Source: Cyclobacteriaceae bacterium YHN15 (GTDB lineage: Bacteria; Bacteroidota; Bacteroidia; Cytophagales; Cyclobacteriaceae). Taken from it: a DNA stretch of 64,000 nucleotides. Positions 16,549-25,709 of this stretch are shown here, in pieces. Position 1 is the stretch's first letter; each line of letters starts with the position of its first letter. The stretch is taken from contig RKQB01000004.1 of NCBI GenBank assembly GCA_003797895.1, positions 62,001-126,000 of the forward strand, written 5' to 3'. The position numbers were made by a program, and so were the translations under genes. The notes under the pieces were generated by a model that ran no database searches, was not told the origin of the DNA, and saw only the letters and a program-made list of their open reading frames with translations.

Positions 16549-16917
16549 ATGAAAGGTACGGTTACTATTCTGATGCTGATTCTTTCCAATACCTTTATGA
16601 CTTTTGCCTGGTACGGACATTTGAAATTTAAAGAGCTCCGTTGGTTTGAAAATTTAGGTTTAATTTCCATTGTATTGATAAGTTGGGGCATAGCATTTTT
16701 TGAATACATTTTCCAGGTACCAGCTAATAGGATTGGTTTTAAAGAAAACGGAGGGCCTTTTTCTTTGGTCGAGCTCAAGGTTCTTCAGGAAGTAATTACA
16801 TTGGTTGTTTTTATTGTATTTACTTTAATTTTCTTTCGAAATGAGAGCATCAGAGCAAATCATGTAATAGGTTTTGGGTTCTTGGTTTTGGCAGTTTACT
16901 TTATTTTTAAAAAATAA
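16549..16917 (+). CDS. DUF486 family membrane protein
   Basis: The protein has 122 residues with four predicted membrane helices (about 3-22, 36-55, 85-103, 105-120). It has the DUF486/DMT-like features TFAWYGHLKF, SWGIAFFEYIFQVPANRIG, and LKVLQEVITLVVF. The family is related to small drug/metabolite transporters but has no established substrate. It lies between aroA (38 bases before) and pheA (3 bases after), tightly inside the aromatic amino acid cluster, which hints at a role linked to it or simple passenger status. The four residues LKEL are not needed for the call; family membership rests on the EYIFQVPANRIG motif. Confidence 0.8.
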   Translation: MKGTVTILMLILSNTFMTFAWYGHLKFKELRWFENLGLISIVLISWGIAFFEYIFQVPANRIGFKENGGPFSLVELKVLQEVITLVVFIVFTLIFFRNESIRANHVIGFGFLVLAVYFIFKK

Positions 16918-16920
16918 TCT

Positions 16921-17736
16921 ATGAAAATAGCCATTCAAGGAATTCCGGGCTCTTTCCACCATCAGGTGGCTATAAATCAATACGGAGAGGATACGTCGAT
17001 TAGTAATTACAGAACATTTGAAGAAGTAGCCAAATCCATTTATAATGAGGTAGATGAGGTAGGCGTCATGGCTATTGAAAATTCAATTGCTGGTGCAATT
17101 TTGCCTAACTACGAGTTGATTGACAGGTATGGTCTATACATTTTGGGAGAATATTATCTACCTATATCACACAATTTGATGTCTCTTCCCGGTCAAAAAA
17201 TCTCTGAAATTTCAGAAGTGAGATCCCACCCTATGGCACTCTTGCAGTGTAAAATTTTTTTTCAGGATTATCCCCAAATCACCTTAATAGAGGATGTTGA
17301 TACTGCTACAGTAGCAAAAAGAATAGCTGAAGAAAGAATCAAAGGTTTGGGAGCTATTGCCAGCAAAACAGCTGCTGAAATCTACCATTTGGAAATTTTG
17401 GCTGAGGATATACAAACTGTCCAAAATAATTTTACACGTTTTATTCTTTTGGGAAAAAATGAGGGGAATTCAGAATCTGTCCCCAAAAAAGCATCATTAA
17501 AAGTGACTATTAGTAATGAAAAAGGAAGTTTAGCAAAGCTATTGACTTTAATGAGTGAAAATGGGCTGGATTTAAGTAAAATTCAATCTATTCCTGTAAT
17601 TGATAAACCATGGGATTATGCATTTTTTATAGATACCCAGTTTGACGATTATCAAATTTACAAGAAGGTATTAAAGGAAATAACCGAAAGCGGAGGGGAA
17701 GTTAAAGTATTGGGTGAATATTTGAGTGGGAGATGA
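16921..17736 (+). CDS. pheA: Prephenate dehydratase with ACT domain
   Basis: The protein has 271 residues and converts prephenate to phenylpyruvate in Phe synthesis. Residues 1-180 are the dehydratase, with GIPGSFHHQVA, VMAIENSIAGAI, SHPMALLQC, AIASKTAAEIY and the catalytic TRF in NNFTRFILL. Residues from about 190 to 265 are a C-terminal ACT domain (LKVTISNEKGSLAKLL, then LSKIQSIPV in place of the classical ESRP). This domain binds phenylalanine for feedback inhibition in relatives. Unlike E. coli PheA there is no mutase domain, which here is fused to DAHP synthase instead. It begins 3 bases after the DUF486 gene and is followed after 39 bases by the aminotransferase. Confidence 0.94.
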   Translation: MKIAIQGIPGSFHHQVAINQYGEDTSISNYRTFEEVAKSIYNEVDEVGVMAIENSIAGAILPNYELIDRYGLYILGEYYLPISHNLMSLPGQKISEISEVRSHPMALLQCKIFFQDYPQITLIEDVDTATVAKRIAEERIKGLGAIASKTAAEIYHLEILAEDIQTVQNNFTRFILLGKNEGNSESVPKKASLKVTISNEKGSLAKLLTLMSENGLDLSKIQSIPVIDKPWDYAFFIDTQFDDYQIYKKVLKEITESGGEVKVLGEYLSGR

Positions 17737-17775
17737 TTGAAAAGATGTTACGGTAATTGATAAAAAAATTAACTG

Positions 17776-18918
17776 ATGAAAGGTTTTTCAAATAGACTAA
17801 ATCAAATTGAAGAATACTATTTCTCTCAGAAATTGAAAGAAGTTAAGAAGCTTCAAAAGGAGGGAAAACCCGTCATCAATATGGGGATTGGTAGTCCGGA
17901 TTTACCCCCACATTCCTCGGTGATTGAGGCACTTTGCCATACAGCTTGGGATAAAAACTCCCATGGTTACCAAAACTATCAGGGAGTACCGGAACTTAGA
18001 AAAGCATTTTCTGACTTTTACCTTAAATATTATGAAGTCAGATTAAATCCAGAGGATGAAATCTTGCCATTGATCGGTTCAAAAGAAGGGATTTTGCATG
18101 TCTCTATGGCCTTTCTGAATGAAGGAGACCACGTTTTGATACCTGATCCTGGATATCCGACATATAGTTCAGTAAGCAAAATGCTGGACATAAAGCCCAT
18201 TTACTATAAGCTCAGTGAAAAAAACAACTGGTATCCTGATTTTGAAGAACTAAAGTCTCTTGATCTTTCTAAAGTTAAAATGATGTGGATGAATTATCCG
18301 CACATGCCTACAGGGGCAAAGGCCACAATGGCGTTATTTGAAAATTCTGTCAATTTTGCAAAAAACCATGGTATCTTGCTGGTAAATGACAATCCTTATA
18401 GTTTTATTTTAGAAGAAAATCCAAAAAGTATTTTTCAGGTGGCTGGAGCTAAAGAAATAGCCATTGAATTAAATTCTTTGAGCAAGACTGCAAACATGGC
18501 AGGATGGCGTGTAGGGTGCGTGACCGGGAATTCAGCATTTATTCAGGCCATCACTAAAATAAAAAGCAATGTAGACTCAGGTATGTTTTTGGGTATCCAA
18601 AATGCCGCAATTGCTGCTCTGAAACTGGATAAAGATTGGTATCATAATTTAAACAAAGTATACCAGGAAAGAAGAGATTTATTATGGGAATTTGCCGGAA
18701 AATTAAACCTTGTATTCAGTAAAGATTCTACTGGTATGTTTATCTGGGCAAAATTACCTCCAGGGATAAATAGTCGGGATTTCGTGGATAGACTCCTTTA
18801 TGAAAATAATATTTTCTTAACACCCGGGGATATTTTTGGGCAGCAAGGTGAGGGATGGGTGAGACTCTCACTTTGTGTGAAAAATGAAGATATCATCAAG
18901 GCCATTAACCGAATATAG
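17776..18918 (+). CDS. PLP-dependent aminotransferase class I/II, probably aromatic
   Basis: The protein has 380 residues, fold type I. The PLP lysine is K237 in NSLSKTANMAGWRVG. Other signatures are INMGIGSPDLPPH, GYQNYQGVPELR, GSKEGILHVSMAFL, DPGYPTYSSV, MNYPHMPTGA (where many relatives have NYPNNPTG) and DNPYSFI (the PLP-contacting stretch). Position between pheA and tyrA suggests it transaminates phenylpyruvate and 4-hydroxyphenylpyruvate, or prephenate, as the last step to Phe and Tyr. That assignment is context inference; the sequence class also includes aspartate and methionine aminotransferases. Gaps are 39 bases before and 32 after. Confidence 0.88.
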   Translation: MKGFSNRLNQIEEYYFSQKLKEVKKLQKEGKPVINMGIGSPDLPPHSSVIEALCHTAWDKNSHGYQNYQGVPELRKAFSDFYLKYYEVRLNPEDEILPLIGSKEGILHVSMAFLNEGDHVLIPDPGYPTYSSVSKMLDIKPIYYKLSEKNNWYPDFEELKSLDLSKVKMMWMNYPHMPTGAKATMALFENSVNFAKNHGILLVNDNPYSFILEENPKSIFQVAGAKEIAIELNSLSKTANMAGWRVGCVTGNSAFIQAITKIKSNVDSGMFLGIQNAAIAALKLDKDWYHNLNKVYQERRDLLWEFAGKLNLVFSKDSTGMFIWAKLPPGINSRDFVDRLLYENNIFLTPGDIFGQQGEGWVRLSLCVKNEDIIKAINRI

Positions 18919-18950
18919 GATTTTGAAATAGTTATAAATAAAATAATAAG

Positions 18951-19796
18951 ATGAAAAAGATTCATATTGTTGGACTAGGATTGCTGGGAGGTTCTTTTGC
19001 CTTGGCATTGAAGAAAATTATACCCCATGTTGTTTTCACAGGCTATGATAATAATCAGAAAAATCTTGAGGACGCCTTAAATTTGGGAATTATTGATGAG
19101 AGTAAACAAACTGCGGATTCCGATACGGATATTATCATTCTTTCAACCCCGGCCGATACTTTATCTTTTTTATTGAAAGAGTATTTAGATAAGGTGGCAG
19201 ATAATACTTTGGTTATTGATTTTGGATCTGCGAAATCAAAGCTTTGCAAATCAGTGGAATACCACCCTAAAAGAGCCCAATATCTTGCGGGACACCCCAT
19301 TGCCGGTACCGAATATTCCGGTCCTAAAGCTGCCAAAACGGATTTGCTTCAAAATAAAGTCTTTATCATCTGCGAAATGGAAAAAACCGACATCCATTTG
19401 AAAGCCAAAGCATATGAGGTATTGGAGGCATTGAATATGAAGATCCGTTTTATGGATTCGGAGGAACATGATAATCAATTGGCTTTTGTATCCCATTTGT
19501 CCCATATTTCCTCCTTCATGTTGGGGAAAACAGTATTGGATAAAATGGAAGATGACAGGAATATCTTTGACATGGCAGGTAGCGGATTCGCATCCACGGT
19601 ACGTTTGGCGAAAAGTTCTCCAGCTATGTGGGCTCCTATTATGCAGGAAAACAAAAAAAATATTTTGGAGGCTTTGAGTATGTATATTTTAAATTTATCG
19701 AAATTCAGGGATAAAATACTTGCTGATGATTATGAAGGAATTTTCCATGAAATGGAAAAAATCAACAAAATCAAGGATATTTTAGACCTACAATAG
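18951..19796 (+). CDS. tyrA: Prephenate dehydrogenase
   Basis: The protein has 281 residues and oxidatively decarboxylates prephenate to 4-hydroxyphenylpyruvate for Tyr synthesis. It has an N-terminal Rossmann fold with GLGLLGGSFALAL, and TyrA signatures DFGSAKSKLC, LAGHPIAGTEYSGPKAA, and the helical C-terminal domain containing FVSHLSHISSFML and GSGFASTVRLAKSSPAMW. It is a single-domain enzyme without fused mutase or ACT domain. It ends the aromatic cluster; the next gene is 72 bases on and codes for an unrelated secreted protein, and I see no strong terminator between them. Confidence 0.94.
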   Translation: MKKIHIVGLGLLGGSFALALKKIIPHVVFTGYDNNQKNLEDALNLGIIDESKQTADSDTDIIILSTPADTLSFLLKEYLDKVADNTLVIDFGSAKSKLCKSVEYHPKRAQYLAGHPIAGTEYSGPKAAKTDLLQNKVFIICEMEKTDIHLKAKAYEVLEALNMKIRFMDSEEHDNQLAFVSHLSHISSFMLGKTVLDKMEDDRNIFDMAGSGFASTVRLAKSSPAMWAPIMQENKKNILEALSMYILNLSKFRDKILADDYEGIFHEMEKINKIKDILDLQ

Positions 19797-19868
19797 TTAA
19801 ATTTTCTAAAGTCTTGAATAGCGGCTTGTTTTTTGAATGAAACCAGATAAAAAATTAAATTGTCGGTT

Positions 19869-20582
19869 ATGAAAAAAATAATTCTCTTTTCTCCAATCTT
19901 ATTCCTTTCTCTTTCTATGATGGCCCAACAAATCCCCCTGATCGAGGTCGAAGGTAAAAGTGAAATCAGCATCATGCCTGATGAAGCCAATATTCAAATT
20001 TCTTTAGTGGAGAAAGCAATGAAGGTGTCTGATGCCACGAATGCGCTCAACAAGAAAACAAAATCCATTGAAGAAGCATTGAAAAAAACCGGAATTGAAG
20101 ATTATGATTTTTTTGTAGATAATTATTACGTTTATGTGAATAGAATTTATACCAAAGGCACTTCCAAAGACAGTGGTTATGTGGCCTCCCAAAATGTTAG
20201 GGTAGTCGTAAGAAACATAGAAAAGGATTTGGTCAAAATAACTGAAACGCTGCACCAAACTACAGATATGGGGTTCAATATCCAGCTTATTGTTTCCGAC
20301 AAACTCAAAAAGGCATCTGAGAAGGAGTTATTGGAATTGGCAATAGAAGATGCCAAATTGAAAGCTGATATCATCGCCAAAAGCCTTGGAATTGAAAAAA
20401 TCAAAGTTCATCGGGTGAATTATAATGCACAAACAGAGAATTTTTACCCCGTTATGAGAGAGGCAAAAATGATGATGGCCACTACTGCAATGGATGTATC
20501 TGAAGAACCCATATTCAGGCCTGAGGAGAGAAAGTTACAAGACAAAGTGATTGTGGTTTTCACATTTGAAATGCTTAATTAA
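19869..20582 (+). CDS. SIMPL domain (DUF541) secreted protein
   Basis: The protein has 237 residues from the ATG at 19869 (a TTG three codons upstream is rejected). Signal peptide MKKIILFSPILFLSLSMMAQ leads to the SIMPL/DUF541 domain, which starts with the usual IEVEGKSEISIMPDEANIQI and includes LVKITETLHQT, and ELLELAIEDAKLKADIIAKSLG with the conserved internal Ala/Lys helix. Members are periplasmic or outer-surface proteins (the name comes from SIMPL, an IRAK-interacting protein); the bacterial role is not defined, though oxidative-stress links have been proposed. The gene stands alone between tyrA and the M20 peptidase gene. Confidence 0.85.
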   Translation: MKKIILFSPILFLSLSMMAQQIPLIEVEGKSEISIMPDEANIQISLVEKAMKVSDATNALNKKTKSIEEALKKTGIEDYDFFVDNYYVYVNRIYTKGTSKDSGYVASQNVRVVVRNIEKDLVKITETLHQTTDMGFNIQLIVSDKLKKASEKELLELAIEDAKLKADIIAKSLGIEKIKVHRVNYNAQTENFYPVMREAKMMMATTAMDVSEEPIFRPEERKLQDKVIVVFTFEMLN

Positions 20583-20747
20583 AAGAATTTCCACCATTTT
20601 TTCTTAAACTTAATGCCTGAGATAAAAGTCAGGTGGTATGTTTACACCTGCTAATGGAGGTACAGGGAAGTATAAAATACCGCTTATCAAAATGGTTTTT
20701 GTTTGATTTTGATAAATCTTAATTTTCAGCTGACAATGTTTTCAGAT

Positions 20748-22271
20748 ATGAGAAAAATCACCTCCCTCTCCCTTATTTATTTACTTTCATTTGGGTTTTT
20801 GACGGCCCAGAACAAGCCTCAAATTGATTTGGATGAAATAACTGATGCCCATTTTTTAAATGGAATTCAGATTCTGAATGATTTGGTATCTATTCCAAAC
20901 GATTCTCATGACCCAGCCCAATTGGTCCCAAATATTGAATGGTGTGAAACCAATCTTGAAAAAAGAGAATGGGAAGTAAAAAGATTAGAGACCAAAAGCT
21001 TTCCTCTTCTGTTTGCTGAAAAATCAGTACCAAATGCCAGTAAAACCGTATTGTTTTACTTCCATATTGATGGTCAACCTGTGGACAGGAAAAGATGGGA
21101 CCAACCTGACCCCTTTCAGCCAACATTAAAAAAGAAGAATGACGCAGGCAAATGGGAAATTATCCCCATGGATCTTTTACAATCCTCTTATGATCCGGAA
21201 TGGAGGATTTTTGCCAGATCATCTTCTGACGATAAAGGTCCATTTGCCATGTTCCTAACAGCCTGGGATGGTATGGTTGAGGAGGGGATAATGCCCAATT
21301 ATAATGTGAAGATTATCTTGGATTTCGAAGAAGAAATAGGTTCTCCAAATTTGGGGGATGCTGTATCCAAATATAAGGATGTCTTGGCCTCGGATATGAT
21401 GTTGATTATGGATGGCCCGAGACATTTAAGTAATGAGCCAACTTTGACTTTTGGAGCCAGGGGAATATCCCAGATCACACTAACGGTATTTGGTCCCCGT
21501 GCAGCACAGCACAGTGGTCATTATGGAAATTATGCTCCCAATCCTGCTTTAAGACTTTCCCAACTTTTAGCTTCCATGAAAGATGAGGAGGGAAGGGTTG
21601 TCATCCCCGGCTATTATGATGGCATTAACCTTTCTGAAAAAGAGAAGGAGATTTTGAGCCAGGTGCCTGATGATGAAAAAGAGATCAAGAAAAATCTGGG
21701 AATCGGTAGTACGGATAAAGTGGGCAATACTTATCAGGAGTCATTGCAATACCCTTCCTTAAATATCAGGGGGATGTCCTCAGGATGGGTGGGGGAAGAG
21801 GTCAGAACAATTGTACCTGCTGATGCCATGGCTGAAATTGACATTAGATTGGTGCCGGAGAGTGATCCGGAACGCCTGTTTTCTTTAATCCGAAAACACA
21901 TTGAAAAACAAGGTTACCATATCTTGGAGGGAAGGGAGCCAACAGATGAGGAGCGCCAGCGTTATCCGAAATTACTAAGATGGGATGGCAGTATTTCTTA
22001 TCAGGCTTTTCGTACTCCCTTTGATTCCGAACCGGGAGTTTGGTTGAATAAGGCCATGGTCAGGGCTTTTGGTAAAGACCCAATCAGAAAAAGGATCAGT
22101 GGAGGCTCTTTACCCATAGCGCCATTTGTGGAAGCTTTGCGTGTGCCGGCAGTCACTGTGGTTACAGTCAATTCGGACAACAATCAGCATGGACCAAACG
22201 AAAATATCCGGTTAGGGAATTTCAAGGAAGGTATAAAGACAGCATTAGCCATACTTACTGAGGCGCTTTGA
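20748..22271 (+). CDS. Secreted M20-family metallopeptidase
   Basis: The protein has 507 residues from the ATG at 20748, which opens a clean signal peptide (MRKITSLSLIYLLSFGFLTAQ). An ATG at 20736 and a TTG at 20703 are possible alternatives. M20/M25/M40 features are the first metal site in VLFYFHIDGQPVDRKRWDQPDPF, then ARSSSDDKGPFAMF, the catalytic Glu in DFEEEIGSPN, the dimerisation domain HSGHYGNYAPNPALRL, and a late His in NNQHGPNENIRLG. It should be a zinc peptidase acting in the periplasm on dipeptides or other small peptides (specificity unknown). It is monocistronic as far as can be seen. Confidence 0.87.
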   Translation: MRKITSLSLIYLLSFGFLTAQNKPQIDLDEITDAHFLNGIQILNDLVSIPNDSHDPAQLVPNIEWCETNLEKREWEVKRLETKSFPLLFAEKSVPNASKTVLFYFHIDGQPVDRKRWDQPDPFQPTLKKKNDAGKWEIIPMDLLQSSYDPEWRIFARSSSDDKGPFAMFLTAWDGMVEEGIMPNYNVKIILDFEEEIGSPNLGDAVSKYKDVLASDMMLIMDGPRHLSNEPTLTFGARGISQITLTVFGPRAAQHSGHYGNYAPNPALRLSQLLASMKDEEGRVVIPGYYDGINLSEKEKEILSQVPDDEKEIKKNLGIGSTDKVGNTYQESLQYPSLNIRGMSSGWVGEEVRTIVPADAMAEIDIRLVPESDPERLFSLIRKHIEKQGYHILEGREPTDEERQRYPKLLRWDGSISYQAFRTPFDSEPGVWLNKAMVRAFGKDPIRKRISGGSLPIAPFVEALRVPAVTVVTVNSDNNQHGPNENIRLGNFKEGIKTALAILTEAL

Positions 22272-22531
22272 TTCCAGGAAAATGCTGAAATTCATAATTT
22301 CCATGATTTTTTAATTGTTTATTTTGGCCTGGATTAAATGGATTTTGTGAGTTCTTTATGCACCAATGCTAATAATTCATCTTATTTAAGCAAGATTTAA
22401 TTTCATTGCCATTCATCAGAAAATTGGAATAATAGGTGGAAAAGCAAAATGAGTCTGTATCATAAGTCAAATGAAAGCCCTGAGAATTGGCTATATGAAA
22501 TTTGATTCAGATCCCTCTCCGAATAAAAAAG
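22272..22531. other. Gene-poor interval between the M20 peptidase and SusC genes
   Basis: About 440 bases separate the peptidase stop from the SusC start. I find no coding frame of substance, tRNA or clear promoter in 22272-22531. The only frames are an 18-codon ORF (from about 22449) and out-of-frame shadows. A terminator follows at 22532. The stretch could be a long 3' untranslated region or hold a small RNA. Confidence 0.4.
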
Positions 22532-22567
22532 AGGCTGTCCATATTTATGAGACAGCCTTTTTTTTTT
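22532..22567 (+). terminator. Rho-independent terminator upstream of the SusC gene
   Basis: AGGCTGTC (22532-22539) pairs with GACAGCCT (22551-22558) around an 11-base loop, followed by a run of ten T (22558-22567). It is 260 bases after the peptidase stop and isolates that transcript from the SusC/SusD genes. Six A precede the stem, so it may work on both strands. Confidence 0.85.
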
Positions 22568-22709
22568 GTAAATGTTTATTGATTTTAATAGTCCATTAAA
22601 TAAACGAAAGGGAAGATTTTTTGACCATTCATGGATAAAATCCATTCAATATTGGTTTTGTATTACTATATTCATGAAGTATTTTCTACTGCATCACAAA
22701 AAAATATCT

Positions 22710-25691
22710 ATGAGAAAATTTTACAAATTCAGCACTACCCTTTTTCTCCTTCTGGTAACAGTAGGATGGAGTTGGGCGCAGTACTCCGTGACGGGTACTG
22801 TGACAGATGAGCGGACAGGAGAACCCCTTATCGGGGCGACAGTTCTTGTCAGGAATACCACAAGAGGTGCGGTTGCAGATCTTGATGGTAGATTTTCAAT
22901 CACCATTGATGGCAATCAACAGGCCGTCTTGGTCATTTCTTCATTGGGTTACATTAGTAAAAATGTTAATGTGGACCCAAGTACAAATTCGATTCAAGTT
23001 ACTCTTGCTCAGGATGCAACCAATCTCGAGGAGGTCATCATCACAGGCCTTGCTTCCAATGTAAAAAGGAGTAATTTGGCGAATGCGGTTTCATCGGTTT
23101 CAGGTCAGGAGCTCGTTGGGACTACAAATATCCAAACTACAGACGGAGCCTTATATGGCAAGATTGCCGGAGCCAACATAAGGATGAATTCCGGTGCACC
23201 TGGAGGTGGTGTTTCCATTCAGCTTAGAGGTATTTCTACCTTGACGGGAGCTTCCCAACCCTTAATTATCTTGGACGGAGTTTATATCAACAACTCTTTC
23301 CAAAGAACAGGTAGGGCTACGGTGTCCGGAGCAGGTGGATCTAATCAGGATGATGGTGCTAACCGTTTGGCAGATTTGAACCCCAATGATATAGAATCCA
23401 TTGAGGTTTTGAAAGGTCCATCTGCTGCGGCAATTTATGGTACCCGGGCCAATGCAGGTGTAATCATTATCACTACTAAGAGAGGCGCATCAGGTAAAAC
23501 AACTGTTTCCTTATCTCAGGATATAGGTTTTGCGCAGCCATTGAGATTATTGGGAGTGGATAATTGGAGTGAGGAAAAGATCAACTTCTTTTTCCCGGAA
23601 GCCAGAAGGCCACTTGAATTAGAGCGATTCCGGGCAGCACAGGCATCCAATACTTTCATTGATTATGAAGATTACTTCTATAACAACAGCGCTGTTTTGT
23701 CAAATACCAGATTGACTGTAAGCGGGGGCAATGACAAAACAAAATTCTTTGTCAGTGGAAACCTTGCTGACGAAGATGGTACAGTGAGGAACACAGGATT
23801 TCAGAGAACCTCTATCAGAGCGAATATTGATCATAAAATATCTGAATCAATTCGCTTAGGAGTATCTTCCAATTATATCCGTACTGATACGGACAGGGGC
23901 TTCACAGGTAACCAAAATAACAGCGGTGCCAGTATCGGGTACAATATCGCCTATGTTCCAAATTATTATGACTTAAGAAGAAATTCAGACGGAACTTATC
24001 CAATTAACCCATATTTCTCCGAAAACCCTGTTGCAGTAACCGATTTAGGTACAAATAACTCCTTGGTGAACAGATTTGTACAAGCCTTTACCTTGGATGC
24101 TGATTTGTATAAATCTGCAAACAGTTTTTTAAGGTTACAAGTGGGTGGTGGTCTTGATTTCTTACAAAATACAACCTTGGTACATCTTCCTGAATCCCTG
24201 CAGTTCCAAAGAGGTCAGGCTAACCCAGGAGACGTCCTTTGGGGTAAACAGGAGAGTTTCAACACCAATTTGCAGGCTGCTTTGGTTTATAACTGGAACT
24301 TAGGAAGAGTGAATATGAATTCTCAGGCAGGACTTGTAAGACTTGATTTCAATAGCAATGACTTGTTTAATAGAGGTCGTGGTCTAGCACCAGGTCAAAT
24401 CAACTTGCAACAAGCAACAGTTCAGGAAATCAACCAGCAGTTCTTCTCTGAAGTCCAGGAGGCCGGTGTTTTCTTACAGCAAGAAGCTAACTTTGAAGAT
24501 AAAATAATAGGTACTGTTGGTATCAGGTGGGATAAATCTACATTAAACGGGGATCCTAATAAATTCTTTGCGTTTCCAAGAGCATCAGTCGCTTTCAACT
24601 TAGCGAATTTTGATTTCTGGGGGTCCAAAACTACTTTCTCTGCTTTGAAGCCTAGAATTGCTTATGGAGAGACAGCGGGTCCTGTACCTTTCGGTGCTAC
24701 ATTCACACCACTTGGAGGCACCAATATAGGAGGCCTTTTGGGATCAGTGGTTTCCACTCAAATTGGAAACACCATGATTCTACCTGAAACAGCCAGTGAA
24801 TTGGAATTCGGGGTTGATGCAGGTTTCTTTAATAACAGGCTTGGTCTTGAGGCCACCTATTATATCAAGAACACACAGAATAATATTCAAAACCTGACAC
24901 TTTCTCCAGCCACTGGGGTGAATTCTACTCCAAGTAATGAAGCGGAACTGGAAAATAAAGGTATTGAATTGTCATTATTTGGTGTAGTTGTGGATAAATC
25001 CAATTTCCGTTGGAATACCAGGCTGATGTATTGGCAAAACAGACTGAACATGAGAAGATTGGGTATCCCAACTTACATTCAAGGTGGTTTTGGAGCAGGA
25101 TTGGGTACTTTCCTTTATGCTGAGGGATATTCTCCCACTACTATTGTAGGTACTCCTGCTGATCCTTCCAACCCAGGGAATTTCACCTTTTGGGGTAATG
25201 CTCAACCAAAGTTCAACATGTCGTGGGTGAATAATTTCACTTTTGCCAAGAACTTTGAATTTTCCTTCCTTATGGAATATAGAAAAGGTGGAGATAATAT
25301 CAACCTTTCAGCATTCTTAACAGATTCAGGTGGTACTACAAATGGATGGTTTGAAGATGATGATGGAGATGGTATTCCTAATGGAAGACAAAGACCACCG
25401 GCACCTTTTAACAATGCAGGCCGATGGGTACAGGATGCAACATTCTTAAAAATAAGAGAGATAGGATTGTACTATACGGTGCCTAAAGCTACATTGAATC
25501 AAGCTTTTGGAAATAGTTTGGAAAATGTCAGGTTGGGCGCATCAATGAACAATGCCTTCCTATTTACAAAGTATCAGGGGTATGATCCTGAGACTTCTAC
25601 ATTTGGTGCTCAAGCGGTGGCAAACAATGTGGATATTACTCCATATCCTACGCCAAGAAGGGTATTCTTCCATGTTACTATTGACTTCTAA
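22710..25691 (+). CDS. SusC/RagA-type TonB-dependent outer-membrane transporter
   Basis: The protein has 993 residues from the ATG at 22710; the frame is open to 22572, but the signal peptide MRKFYKFSTTLFLLLVTVGWSWAQ fixes the start. A CarboxypepD_reg-like domain (YSVTGTVTDERTGEPLIGAT, about 25-110) is followed by a TonB-box-like LEEVIITGLA, the plug (QLRGISTLTGASQPLIILDG; IESIEVLKGPSAAAIYGTRA) and a large barrel ending in VFFHVTIDF. SusC proteins import oligosaccharides or peptides handed over by their SusD lipoprotein, which is encoded 18 bases downstream. No glycoside hydrolase, sulfatase or SusR/HTCS regulator is adjacent, so the substrate cannot be read from context. Confidence 0.94.
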   Translation: MRKFYKFSTTLFLLLVTVGWSWAQYSVTGTVTDERTGEPLIGATVLVRNTTRGAVADLDGRFSITIDGNQQAVLVISSLGYISKNVNVDPSTNSIQVTLAQDATNLEEVIITGLASNVKRSNLANAVSSVSGQELVGTTNIQTTDGALYGKIAGANIRMNSGAPGGGVSIQLRGISTLTGASQPLIILDGVYINNSFQRTGRATVSGAGGSNQDDGANRLADLNPNDIESIEVLKGPSAAAIYGTRANAGVIIITTKRGASGKTTVSLSQDIGFAQPLRLLGVDNWSEEKINFFFPEARRPLELERFRAAQASNTFIDYEDYFYNNSAVLSNTRLTVSGGNDKTKFFVSGNLADEDGTVRNTGFQRTSIRANIDHKISESIRLGVSSNYIRTDTDRGFTGNQNNSGASIGYNIAYVPNYYDLRRNSDGTYPINPYFSENPVAVTDLGTNNSLVNRFVQAFTLDADLYKSANSFLRLQVGGGLDFLQNTTLVHLPESLQFQRGQANPGDVLWGKQESFNTNLQAALVYNWNLGRVNMNSQAGLVRLDFNSNDLFNRGRGLAPGQINLQQATVQEINQQFFSEVQEAGVFLQQEANFEDKIIGTVGIRWDKSTLNGDPNKFFAFPRASVAFNLANFDFWGSKTTFSALKPRIAYGETAGPVPFGATFTPLGGTNIGGLLGSVVSTQIGNTMILPETASELEFGVDAGFFNNRLGLEATYYIKNTQNNIQNLTLSPATGVNSTPSNEAELENKGIELSLFGVVVDKSNFRWNTRLMYWQNRLNMRRLGIPTYIQGGFGAGLGTFLYAEGYSPTTIVGTPADPSNPGNFTFWGNAQPKFNMSWVNNFTFAKNFEFSFLMEYRKGGDNINLSAFLTDSGGTTNGWFEDDDGDGIPNGRQRPPAPFNNAGRWVQDATFLKIREIGLYYTVPKATLNQAFGNSLENVRLGASMNNAFLFTKYQGYDPETSTFGAQAVANNVDITPYPTPRRVFFHVTIDF

Positions 25692-25709
25692 TCACCAAAG
25701 CTGAAAATC

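Noticed and set aside
435..20738. Similar words AATTTTCAG(T/C)TGACAA before the LuxE-like gene and before the M20 peptidase gene
   Set aside because: The match is only about 16 bases, AT-rich and in different settings. It is not enough for a shared site.
22460..22645. A 61-codon minus-strand frame before the SusC gene
   Set aside because: It spans the terminator hairpin and has no signal, motif or neighbour support.
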